The translations under genes and the position numbers were made by a program. From the NCBI RefSeq assembly GCF_029227915.1, contig NC_079876.1, forward strand, positions 9,116,001-9,180,000: a DNA stretch of 64,000 bases, read 5' to 3'. The stretch comes from Hydractinia symbiolongicarpus. Its lineage: Eukaryota; Cnidaria; Hydrozoa; Anthoathecata; Hydractiniidae. Positions within the stretch are counted from its first letter, which is position 1, and each line of letters begins with the position of its first letter. The notes beneath the pieces were generated by a model, which was given only the letters and a program-made list of their open reading frames with translations, was not told the origin of the DNA and did no database searches. Positions 37,749 to 50,200 of this stretch are shown piece by piece.

Positions 37749-38868
37749 AGCGACTACACTGGGTGCTGTCGTAGCGCTTCATTTAAGAATTAAGATGAAA
37801 AAGTCATTTTTTTACTGTGGAACCAATCCTAGCCGTTATCGCGCGCTGAAGAAATAGCGACAGTTTCAAAAACTACATTTAATTGACTTTTTAACAGTAT
37901 CAATCCGTTTGAGTTACAACGCTTGCGTCACATATTCCTACCAACATGTATTTCTTGATATTTTTCAGGTATTACTAAGTTGTATGGCGTTTAACAGCGA
38001 AACGATTGACTGTGGGACTTAATTGAACTAACTTTGGATTGTGACCTGATAAATGTGATAAATGAGAAGATTGGACTCCAAGAAATAACATTCTTCTTAA
38101 CTTGACGTGATTGCCGGAACTCAGCGATTACACTGGGCGCTGTGGTAGCGCTTCATTTAAAAATTTAAATTAATAAGTCTTTTTTTACTGTGGGACCTAT
38201 CCTAGCCGTTATCGCGCCCTGAAGAAATAGCGGCAGTTTCAAAAACTACATTTCATTGACTTTCTAACGGTGTCAGTCCGTTTGAGTTACAACGGTTGCG
38301 TCACATATTCGTACCAACATGAATTTAGCGATATTTTTCTGATATTACTAGGTTGCATCGCCTTTAACAATGAAACGATTGACTGTGGGACTTAATTGAA
38401 CTAACTTTGGACTGTGACCTGATAAATGTGATAAAGGAGACAATTGGACTCCAAGAAAAAACAATCTTCTTAATTTGACATGATTGCCGAAACTCAGCGA
38501 TCATACTGGGTGCTGTGGTAGCGCTTCATTTAAGAATTAAGATAAGAAAGTCATTTTTTACTGTGGGACCAATCCTAGCTGTTATCACGCGCTGAAGAAA
38601 TAGCGATAGTTTCAAAAACTACATTTTATTGACTTTCCAACGGTGTCAGTCCGTTTGAGTTACAACGGTTGGGTCACATATTTGTACCAACATGTTTTTA
38701 GCGATATTTTTCCGATATTACTAGGTTGCATCGCCTTTAACAATGAAACAATTGACTGTGGGACTGAATTGAACTAACTTTGGATTGTGACCTGATGAAT
38801 GTGATAAATGGGACAATTGGACTCCAAGAAAGAACATTGTTCTTAATTTGACATGATTGCCGAAACTC

Positions 38869-41800
38869 AGCGACTACACTGGTCGCTGTGGTAGCGCTTC
38901 ATTTAAGAATTAAGATGAAAAAGTCATTTCTTTACTGTGGGACCAATCCTAGCCGTTATCGCGCGCTGAAGAAATAGCGACAGTTTTAAAAAATTTATTT
39001 CATTGACTTTTTAACAGTATCAATCCCTTTGAGTTACAACGCCTAAGTCACATATTCGTACCAACATGTATTTCTTGATATTTTTCAGGTATTACTAGGT
39101 TGCATCGCTTTTACCAGCGAAACAATTGACTGTGAGACTAAATTTAACTGATTTTGGTCTGTGACGATATAAATGTTATAAGTGAGACAAGTGGACTCTA
39201 AGAAATAACATTCTTCTTAATTTGACATGATTGCCGGAACTCAGCGATTACACTGGGCGCTGTGGTAGCGCTTCATTTAAGAATTAAGATAAGAAAGTCA
39301 TTTTTTTATTGTGGAACCAATCCTAGCCGTTATCGCGCGCTGAAGAAGTAGCGACAGTTTCCAAAACTACATTTCATTGACTTTCTAGCGGTGTCAGTCC
39401 GTTTGAGTTTCAACGGTTGGGTCACATATTCGTACCAACATGTATTTAGCGATAATTATCTGACAATACTAGGTTGCATCGCTTTTAACAGTGAAACGAT
39501 TGACTGTGGGACTTAATTGAACTAACTTTGGACTGTGACCTGATCAATGTGATAAATGAGAAAATTGGACTCCAAGAAATAACATTCTTCTTAATTTGAC
39601 ATGATTGCCGGAATTTAGCCATTACAATGGGCGCTGTGGTAGCGTTTCAATTAAAAATTAAGATAAAAAAGTCATGTTTTTGCTGTGGGACCAATCCTAG
39701 CCATTAGCGCGCGCTGAAGAAATAGCGACAGTTACAAAAACTACATTTCATTGACTTTCTAACGGTATCAATCCGTTTCAGTTACAACGATTGCGTCACA
39801 TATTCGTACGAACATGTATTTAGCGATATTTTTCTCATATTACTAGGTTGCATCGCTTTTAACAGTGAAACGATTGACTGTGAGACTAAATTTAACTGAT
39901 TTTGGTCTGTGACGTTATAAATGTTATAAGTGAGACAAGCGGACTCCACGAAATAACATTCTTTTTAATTTGACATGATTGCCGAAACTCAGCGATTACA
40001 CTGGGCGCTGTGGTAGCGCTTCATTTAAGAAAATAGATAAATAAAAGTCATTTTTTTACTGTGGTACCAATCCTAGCCGTTATCGCGCTCTGAAGAAATA
40101 GCGACAGTTTCCCAAAACTACATTTCATTGACTTTCTAACGGTGTCAGTCCGTTTAAGTTTCAACGGTTGTGTCACATATTCGTTCCAACATGTATTTAG
40201 CGATAATTATCTGACATTACTAGGTTGCATCGCTTTTAACAGTGAAACGATTGACTGTGGGACTTAATTGAACTAACTTTGGACTGTGACCTGATCAATG
40301 TGATAAATGAGAAAATTGGACTCCAAGAATTAACATTCTTCTCAACTTGACGTGATTGCCGGAACTCAGCGATTACACTGGGCGCTGTGGTAGCGCTTCA
40401 TTTAAAAATTTAGATAAATAAGTCAATTTTTCCTGTTGGACCAATGCTAGCCGTTATCGCGCGCTGAAGAACTAGCGACAGTTTCAAAAACTACATTTCA
40501 TTGACTTTCTAACGGTATCAATCCGTTTCAGTTACAACGATTGCGTCACATATTCGTATGAACATGTATTTAGCGATATTTTTCTCATATTACTAGGTTG
40601 CATTGCTTTTAACAGTGAAACGAATAACTGTGAGACTAAATTTAACTGATTTTGGTCTGTGACGTTACAAATGTTATAAGTGAGACAAGCGGACTTCAAG
40701 AAATAACATTCTTTTTAATTTGACATGATTGCCGGAACTCAGCGATTACACTGGGCGCTGTGGTAGCACTTCATTTAAGAAAATAGATAAATAAGTCATT
40801 TTTTTACTGTGGGACCAATCCTAGCCGTTATCACGCGCTGAAGAAATAGCGATAGTTTCAAAAACTACATTTTATTGACTTTCCAACAGTGTCAGTCCGT
40901 TTGAGTTACAACGGTTGGGTCACATATTTGTACCAACATGTTTTTAGCGATATTTTTCCGATATTACTAGGTTGCATCGCCTTTAACAATGAAACAATTG
41001 ACTGTGGGACTGAATTGAACTAACTTTGGATTGTGACCTGATGAATGTGATAAATGAGACAATTGGACTCCAAGAAAGAACATTGTTCTTAATTTGACAT
41101 GATTGCCGAAACTCAGCGACTACACTGGTCGCTGTGGTAGCGCTTCCTTTAAGAATTAAGATGAAAAAGTCATTTCTTTACTGTGGGACCAATCCTAGCC
41201 GTTATCGCGCGCTGAAGAAATAGCGAAAGTTTTAAAAAATTTATTTCATTGACTTTTTAACAGTATCAATCCCTTTGAGTTACAACACCTAAGTCACATA
41301 TTCGTACCAACATGTATTTCTTGATATTTTTCAGGTATTACTAGGTTGCATCGCTTTTACCAGCGAAACAATTGACTGTGAGACTAAATTTAACTGATTT
41401 TGGTCTGTGACGATATAAATGTTATAAGTGAGACAAGTGGACTCTAAGAAATAACATTCTTCTTAATTTGACATGATTGCCGGAACTCAGCGATTACACT
41501 GGGCGCTGTGGTAGCGCTTCATTTAAGAATTAAGATAAGAAAGTCATTTTTTTATTGTGGAACCAATCCTAGCCGTTATCGCGCGCTGAAGAAGTAGCGA
41601 CAGTTTCCAAAACTACATTTCATTGACTTTCTAGCGGTGTCAGTCCGTTTGAGTTTCAACGGTTGGGTCACATATTCGTACCAATATGTATTTAGCGATA
41701 ATTATCTGACAATACTAGGTTGCATCGCTTTTAACAGTGAAACGATTGACTGTGGGACTTAATTGAACTAACTTTGGACTGTGACCTGATCAATGTGATA

Positions 41801-43357
41801 AATGAGAAAATTGGACTCCAAGAAATAACATTCTTCTTAATTTGACATGATTGCCGGAATTTAGCCATTACAATGGGCGCTGTGGTAGCGTTTCAATTAA
41901 AAATTAAGATAAAAAAGTCATGTTTTGCTGTGGGACCAATCCTAGCCATTAGCGCGCGCTGAAGAAATAGCGACAGTTACAAAAACTACATTTCATTGAC
42001 TTTCTAACGGTATCAATCCGTTTCAGTTACAACGATTGCGTCACATATTCGTACGAACATGTATTTAGCGATATTTTTCTCATATTACTAGGTTGCATTG
42101 CTTTTAACAGTGAAACGATTGACTGTGAGACTAAATTTAACTGATTTTGGTCTGTGACGTTATAAATGTTATAAGTGAGACAAGCGGACTCCACGAAATA
42201 ACATTCTTTTTAATTTGACATGATTGCCGGAACTCAGCGATTACACTGGGCGCTGTGGTAGCGCTTCATTTAAGAAAATAGATAAATAAGTCATTTTTTT
42301 ACTGTGGTACCAATCCTAGCCGTTATCGCGCTCTGAAGAAATAGCGACAGTTTCCCAAAACTACATTTCATTGACTTTCTAACGGTGTCAGTCCGTTTGA
42401 GTTTCAACGGTTGTGTCACATATTCGTTCCAACATGTATTTAGCGATAATTATCTGACATTACTAGGTTGCATCGCTTTTAACAGTGAAACGATTGACTG
42501 TGGGACTTAATTGAACTAACTTTGGACTGTGACCTGATCAATGTGATAAATGAGAAAATTGGACTCCAAGAATTAACATTCTTCTTAACTTGACGTGATT
42601 GCCGGAACTCAGCGATTACACTGGGCGCTGTGGTAGCGCTTCACTTAAAAATTTAGATAAATAAGTCAATTTTTCCTGTTGGACCAATGCTAGCCGTTAT
42701 CGCGCGCTGAAGAACTAGAGACAGTTTCAAAAACTACATTTCATTGACTTTCTAACGGTATCAATCCGTTTTAGTTACAACGATTGCGTCACATATTCGT
42801 ACGAACATGTATTTAGCGATATTTTTCTCATATTACTAGGTTGCATCGCTTTTAACAGTGAAACAAATAACTGTGAGACTAAATTTAACTGATTTTGGTC
42901 TGTGACGTTACAAATGTTATAAGTGAGACAAGCGGACTCCAAGAAATAACATTCTTTTTAATTTGACATGATTGCCGGAACTCAGCGATTACACTGGGCG
43001 CTGTGGTAGCGCTTCATTTAAGAAAATAGATAAATAAGTCATTTTTTTACTGTGGTACCAATCCTAGCCGTTATCGCGCTCTGAAGAAATAGCGACAGTT
43101 TCCAAAACTACATTTCATTGACTTTCTAACAGTGTCAGTCCGTTTGAGTTTCAACGGTTGTGTCACACATTCGTTCCAACATGTATTTAGCGATAATTAT
43201 CTGACATTACTAGGTTGCATCGCTTTTAACAGTGAAACGATTGACTGTGGGACTTAATTGAAGTAACTTTGGACTGTGACCTGATCAATGTGATAAATGA
43301 GAAAATTGGACTCCAAGAATTAACATTCTTCTTAACTTGACGTGATTGCCGGAACTC
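38869..43357. repeat. Nested six-monomer repeat (~2245 bp) inside copy A
   Basis: 38869-41114 (2246 bp) and 41115-43357 (2243 bp) match in order for five monomers. Shared markers are TTTTAAAAAATTTATTTC (38973 region and 41219 region), GTGACGATATAAATG, GATAATTATCTGACAATAC, AGCCATTACAATGGGC and TGTGGTACCAATCC. The sixth monomers differ: 40741 has the class of 38496 in its right part (TTATCACGCG, CATTTTATTGAC), marking the crossover. The same nested pair is present in copy B at 50794-53039 and 53040-55282, so the 6-mer duplication predates the 12-kb HOR duplication. Confidence 0.85.
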
Positions 43358-44103
43358 AGCGATTACACTGGGCGCTGTGGTAGCGCTTCATTTAAGAATT
43401 AATATAAGAAAGTCATTCTTTAGTGTGGGACCAATCCTAGCCATTATCGCGCGCTGAAGAAATAGCGACAGTTTCAAAAACTAAATTTCATTGACTTTCT
43501 AACGGTGTCAGTCCGTTTGAATTACAACGGTTGGATCACATATTCGTACTAACATGTATATAGCCATATTTTTCCGATATTACTAGGTTGCATCGCCTTT
43601 AACAATGAAACGATTGACTGTGGGACTTAATTGAACTAACTTTGGACTGTGACCTGATGAATGTGATAAATGAGACAATTGGACTCCAAGAAATAACATT
43701 GTTCTCAATTTGACATGATTGCCGAAACTCAGCGACTACACTGGGTGCTGTGGTAGCGCTTCATTTAAGAATTATTATAAAAAAGTCATTTTCTTACTGT
43801 GGGACTAATCCTAGCCGTTATCGCGCGCTGAAGAAATAGCGACAGTTTTCAAAACTACATTTCATTGACTTTCTAACGGTGTCAGTCCGTTTGAGTTCAA
43901 ACGGTTGGGTCACATATTCGTACCAACATGTTTTTAGCGATATTTTTCTCATATTACTAGGTTGCATCGCTTTAAACAGTGAAACAAATGACTGTGGGAC
44001 TAAATTGAACTGATTTTAGTCTGTGACCTTCTAAATGTTATAAGTGAGACAAGTGGACTCCAAGAAATAACATTCTTTTTAATTTGACATAATTGCGGAA
44101 CTC

Positions 44104-46340
44104 AGCGATTACACTGGGCGCTGTGGTAGCGCTGCACTTAAGAATTTAGATAAATAAGTCATTCTTTACTGTGGGACCAATCCTAGCCATTATCGCGCGC
44201 TGAAGAAATAGCGACAGTTTCAAAAACTACATTTCATTGACTTTCTAACAGTATTAATCCGTTTGAGTTACAACGGTTGAGTCACATATTCGTGCCAACA
44301 TGTATTTCTTGATATTTTTCAGGTATTACTAGGTTGTATGGCTTTTAACAGCAAAATGATTGACTGTGGGACTTAATTGAACTGATTATGGACTGTGACC
44401 CTATAAATGTGAAAATAAGACAATTGGACTTCAAGAAATAACATTCTTCTTAATTTGAAATGATTGCCGAAACTCAGCGATTACACTGGGCTCTGTGGAA
44501 GCGCTTCAATTAAAAATTAAGATAAAAATGTCATTTTTCACTGAGGGACCAATCCTAGCCGTTAGCGCGCGCTGAAGAAATAGAGACAGTTTCAAATACT
44601 ACATTTCACTGACTTTCTAACGGTGTCAGTCCGTTTGAGTTTTAACGGTTTGGTCACATATTCGCATCAACATGTATTTAGCGATATTTATCTGATATTA
44701 CTAAATTGCATCGCTTTTAACAGTGAAACGATTGACTGTGGGACTTAATTGAAATAACTTTGGACTGTGACCTGATCGATCAGATAAATGAGAAAATTGG
44801 ATTCCAAGAAATAACATTCTTCTTAACTTGACATGATTGCCGGAATTTAGCCATTACAATGGGCGCTGTGGTAGCGTTTCAATTAAAAATTAAGATAAAA
44901 AAGTCATTTTTTTGCTGTGGGACCAACCCTAGCTATTAGCGCGCACTGAAGAAATAGCGACAGTTTCAAAAACTACATTACATTGACTTTCTAACAGTAT
45001 TAATCCGTTTGAGTTACAACGGTTGGGTCACATATTCGTACCAACATGTATTTCTTGATATTTTTCAGGTATTACTAGGCTGTATGGCTTTTAACAGCAA
45101 AATGATTGACTGTGGGACTTAATTGAACTGATTATGGACTGTGACCCCATAAATGTGAAAATGAGACAATTGGACTCCAAGAAATTACATTCTTCTTAAT
45201 TTGAAATGATTGCCGAAACTCAGCGATTACACTGGGCTCTGTGGAAGCGCTTCAATTAAAAATTAAGATAAAAATGTCATTTTTCACTGTGGGACCAATC
45301 CTAGCCGTTAGCGCGTGCTGAAGAAATAGAGACAGTTTCAAATACTATATTTCACTGACTTTCTAACGGTGTCAGTCCGTTTGAGCTTTAACGGTTTGGT
45401 CACATATTCGCATCAACACGTATTTAGCGATATTTATCTGATATTACTAGGTTGCATCGCTTTTAACAGTGAAACGATTGACTGTGGGACTTATTTGAAG
45501 TAACTTTGGACTGTGACCTGATCGATCAGATAAATGAGAAAATTGGATTCCAAGAAATAACATTCTTCTTAACTTGACATGATTGCCGGAATTTAGCAAT
45601 TACACTGGGCGCTGTGGTAGCGTTTCAAATAAAAATAAAGATAAGAAAGTCATTTTTTTACTGTGGAACCAATCCTAGCCGTTATCGCGCGCTGAAAAAA
45701 TAGCGACAGTTTCAAAAACTACATTTCATTGACTTTCTAACAGTATTAATCCGTTTGAATTACAACGGTTGAGTCACATATTCGTACCAACATGTATTTC
45801 TTGATATTTTTCAGGTATTACTAGGTTGTATGGCTTTTAACAGCAAAATGATTGACTGTGGGACTTAATTGAACTGATTATGGACTGTGACCCTATAAAT
45901 GTGAAAATGAGACAATTGGACTTCAAGAAATAACATTTTTCTTAATTTGAAATGATTGCCGAAACTCAGCGATTACACTGGGCTCTGTGGAAGCGCTTCA
46001 ATTAAAAATTAAGATAAAAATGTCATTTTTCACTGTGGGACCAATCCTAGCCGTTAGCGCTCGCTGAAAAAATAGAGACAGTTTCAAATACTACATTTCA
46101 CTGACTTTCTAACGGTGTCAGTCCGTTTGAGTTTTAACGGTTTGGTCACATATTCGCATCAACATGTATTTAGCGATATTTATCTGATATTACTAGGTTG
46201 CATCGCTTTTAACAGTGAAACGATTAACTGTGGGACTTAATTGAAATAACTCTGGACTGTGACCTGATCGATCAGATAAATGAGAAAATTGGATTCCAAG
46301 AAATAACATTTTTCTTAACTTGACATGATTGCCGGAATTC
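44104..46340. repeat. Nested 746-bp dimer, three copies, inside copy A
   Basis: Units are 44104-44848, 44849-45594 and 45595-46340 (745-746 bp). The first monomer of each carries AACAGTATTAATCC and AACAGCAAAATGATTG. The second carries GGGCTCTGTGGAAGCGC, ATTCGCATCAACA and the CTGATCGATCAG palindrome. The set recurs in copy B at 56029-58265. The left parts of the first monomers differ (GCGCTGCACTTAAG, CCATTACAATGGGC and CAATTACACTGGGC), so the dimers have exchanged parts with other monomers. Confidence 0.85.
44772..44783. other. 12-bp perfect palindrome CTGATCGATCAG
   Basis: CTGATCGATCAG is its own reverse complement. It replaces CTGATMAATGTG, the usual text at this monomer position, only in the second monomer of the 746-bp dimers. 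The other occurrences are at 45518-45529 and 46264-46275, and in HOR copy B at 56697-56708, 57443-57454 and 58189-58200. It probably arose once and was spread by dimer and HOR amplification. No function is implied by the sequence alone. Confidence 0.85.
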
Positions 46341-47240
46341 AGCAATTACACTGGGCGCTGTGGTAGCGTTTCAATTAAAAATTAAGATAAGAAAGTGATT
46401 TTTTTACTGTGAAACCAATCCTAGCCGTTATCGCGCGCTGAAGAAATAGCGACAGTTTCCAAAACTACATTTCATTGACTTTCTAACGGTGTCAGTCCGT
46501 TTGAGTTTCAACGGTTGGGTCACATATTCGTACCAACATGTATTTAGCGATAATTATCTGACATTACTAGGTTGCATCGCTTTTAACAGTGAAACGATTG
46601 ACTGTGGGACTTAATTGAACTAACTTTGGACTGTGACCTGATCAATGTGATAAATGAGAAAACTGGACTCCAAGATATAACATTCTTCTTAACTTGACAT
46701 GATTTCCGGAATTTAGCCATTACAATGGGCGCTGTGGTAGCGTTTCAATAAAAAATTAAGATAAAAAAGTCATTTTTTTGCTGTGGAGCCAATCCTAGCC
46801 ATTAGCGCGCGCTGAAGAAATAGCGACAGTTTCAAAAATTACATTTCATTGACTTTCTAACGGTATCAATCCGTTTCAGTCACAACGATTGCGTCACATA
46901 TTCGTACGAACATGTATTTAGCGATATTTTTCTCATATTACTAGGTTGCATCGCTTTTAACAGTGAAACGATTGACTGTGAGACTAAATTTAATTGATTT
47001 TGATCTGTGACGTTATAAATTTTATAAGTGAGACAAGTGGACTCCAAGAAATAACATTCTTTTTAATTTGACATGATTGCCGGAACTCAGCGATTACATT
47101 GGGCGCTGTGGTAGCGCTTCATTTAAGAAAATAGATGAATAAGTCATTCTTTACTGTGGGACAAATCCTAGCCGTTATCGCGCGCTGAAGAAATAGCGAC
47201 AGTTTCAAAAACTACATTTCATTGACTTTCTAACGGTGTC

Positions 47241-50200
47241 AGTTCGTTTGATTTACAACGGTTGTGTCACATATTCGTACCAACATGTTTTTAGCGATAT
47301 TTTTCCGATATTACTAGGTTGCATCGCCTTTTACAATGAAACAATTAACTGTGGGACTTAATTGAACTAACTTTGGACTGTGACCTGATGAATGTGATAA
47401 ATGAGACAATTGGACTCCAAGAAATAACATTGTTCTTAATTTGACATGATTGCCGAAACTCAGCGACTACACTGGTCGCTGTGGTAGCGCTTCATTTAAG
47501 AATTAAGATGAAAAAGTCATTCTTTACTGTAGGACCAATCCTAGCTGTTATCGCGCGCTGAAGAAATAGCGACAGTTTCAAAAACTACATTTCATTGACT
47601 TTCCAACAGTATCAATCCGTTTGAGTTACAACGGTCGAGTCATATATTCGTACCAACATGTATTTCTTGATATTTTTCAGGTATTACTAGGTTGTATGGC
47701 TTTTAACAGCGAAACAATTGACTGTGGAACTTAATTGAACTAACTTTTGACTGTGACCTGATAAATGTGATAAATGAAAAAATTGGACTCCAAGAAATAG
47801 CATTCTTCTTAATTTGTCATGATTGCCTAAACTCAGCGATTACACTGGGCGCTGTTGTAGCGCTTCATTTAAAAATTTAAATTAATAAGTCTTTTTTTAC
47901 TGTGGGACCAATCCTAGCCGTTATTGCGCCCTGAAGAAATAGCGACAGTTTAAAAAACTTTATTTCATTGACTTTCTAACGGTGTCAGACCGTTTGAGTT
48001 ACAACGGTTGCGTCACATATTCGTACCAACATGAATTTAGCGATATTTTTCGGTTATTACTAGGTTGCATCGCCTTTAACAATGAAACGATTGACTGTGG
48101 GACTTAATTGAACTAACTTTGGACTGTGACCTGATAAATGTGATAAAGGAGACAATTGGACTCCAAGAAAAAACAATCTTCTTAATTTGACATCATTGCC
48201 GAAACTCAGCGATTATACTGGGCGCTGTGGTAGCGCTAAGATAAGAAAGTCATTTTTTACTGTGGGACCAATCCTAGCCGTTATCACGCGCTGAAGAAAT
48301 AGCGACAGTTTCAAAAACTACATTTCATTGACTTTCCAACGGTGTCAGTCCGTTTGATTTACAACGGTTGGGTCACATATTCGTGCCAACATGTTTTTAG
48401 CGATATTTTTCCGATATTACTAGGTTGCATCGCCTTTTACAATGAAACAATTGACTGTGGGACTTAATTGAACTAACTTTGGACTGTGACCTGATGAATG
48501 TGATAAATGAGACAATTGGACTCCAAGAAATAACATTGTTCTTAATTTGACATGATTGCCGAAACTCAGCGACTACACTGGTCGCTGTGGTAGAGCTTCA
48601 TTTAAGAATTAAGATGAAAAAGTCATTCTTTAGTGTGGGACCAATCCTAGCTGTTATCGCGCGCTGAAGAAATAGCGACAGTTTCAAAAACTACATTTCA
48701 TTGACTTTCCAACAGTATCAATCCGTTTGAGTTACAACGGTCGAGTCATATATTCGTACCAACATGTATTTCTTGATATTTTTCAGGTATTACTAGGTTG
48801 TATGGCTTTTAACAGCGAAACAATTGACTGTGGAACTTAATTGAACTAACTTTTGACTGTGACCTGATAAATGTGATAAATGAAAAAATTGGACTCCAAG
48901 AAATAGCATTCTTCTTAATTTGTCATGATTGCCTAAACTCAGCGATTACACTGGGCGCTGTTGTGGCGCGTCATTTAAAAATTTAAATTAATAAGTCTTT
49001 TTTTACTGTGGGACCAATCCTAGCCGTTATTGCGCCCTGAGGAAATAGCGACAGTTTAAAAAACTTTATTTCATTGACTTTCTAACGGTGTCAGACCGTT
49101 TGAGTTACAACGGTTGCGTCACATATTCGTACCAACATGAATTTAGCGATATTTTTCGGTTATTACTAGGTTGCATCGCCTTTAACAATGAAACGATTGA
49201 CTGTGGGACTTAATTGAACTAACTTTGGACTGTGACCTGATAAATGTGATAAAAGAGACAATTGGACTCCAAGAAAAAACAATCTTCTTAATTTGACATC
49301 ATTGCCGAAACTCAGCGATTATACTGGGCGCTGTGGTAGCGCTAAGATAAGAAAGTCATTTTTTACTGTGGGACCAATCCTAGCCGTTATCACGCGCTGA
49401 AGAAATAGCGACAGTTTCAAAAACTACATTTCATTGACTTTCCAACGGTGTCAGTCCGTTTGATTTACAACGGTTGGGTCACATATTCGTGCCAACATGT
49501 TTTTAGCGATATTTTTCCGATATTACTAGGTTGCATCGCCTTTAACAATGAAACAATTGACTGTGGGATTTAATTGAACTAACTTTGGACTGTGACCTAA
49601 TGAATGTGATCAATGAGACAATTGGACTCCAAGAAATAACATTCTTCTTAATTTGACATGATTGCCGACACTCAGCGACTACACTGGGTGCTGTCGTAGC
49701 GCTTCATTTAAGAATTAAGATGAAAAAGTCATTTTTTTACTGTGGAACCAATCCTAGCCGTTATCGCGCGCTGAAGAAATAGCGACAGTTTCAAAAACTA
49801 CATTTAATTGACTTTTTAACAGTATCAATCCGTTTGAGTTACAACGCTTGCGTCACATATTCCTACCAACATGTATTTCTTGATATTTTTCAGGTATTAC
49901 TAAGTTGTATGGCGTTTAACAGCGAAACGATTGACTGTGGGACTTAATTGAACTAACTTTGGATTGTGACCTGATAAATGTGATAAATGAGAAGATTGGA
50001 CTCCAAGAAATAACATTCTTCTTAACTTGACGTGATTGCCGGAACTCAGCGATTACACTGGGCGCTGTGGTAGCGCTTCATTTAAAAATTTAAATTAATA
50101 AGTCTTTTTTTACTGTGGGACCTATCCTAGCCGTTATCGCGCCCTGAAGAAATAGCGGCAGTTTCAAAAACTACATTTCATTGACTTTCTAACGGTGTCA

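Larger units (their letters stand above)
34942..47240. repeat. Subarray III HOR, copy A: 33 monomers, 12,299 bp
   Basis: The unit is bounded here by the AGTTCGTTTGATTTACAACG word in monomer 34803 and its recurrence in monomer 47089. From about 36508 to 47240 the match to copy B runs at a constant +11,925 offset. Spot differences number about a dozen, for example CCAATATG near 41683 against CCAACATG, and GTAGCGTTT near 44872 against GTAGTGTTT. That is about 99.9% identity, to be confirmed by alignment. Between 34942 and 36508 the offset is +12,299, because copy A holds one extra 374-bp monomer (36269). Confidence 0.88.
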
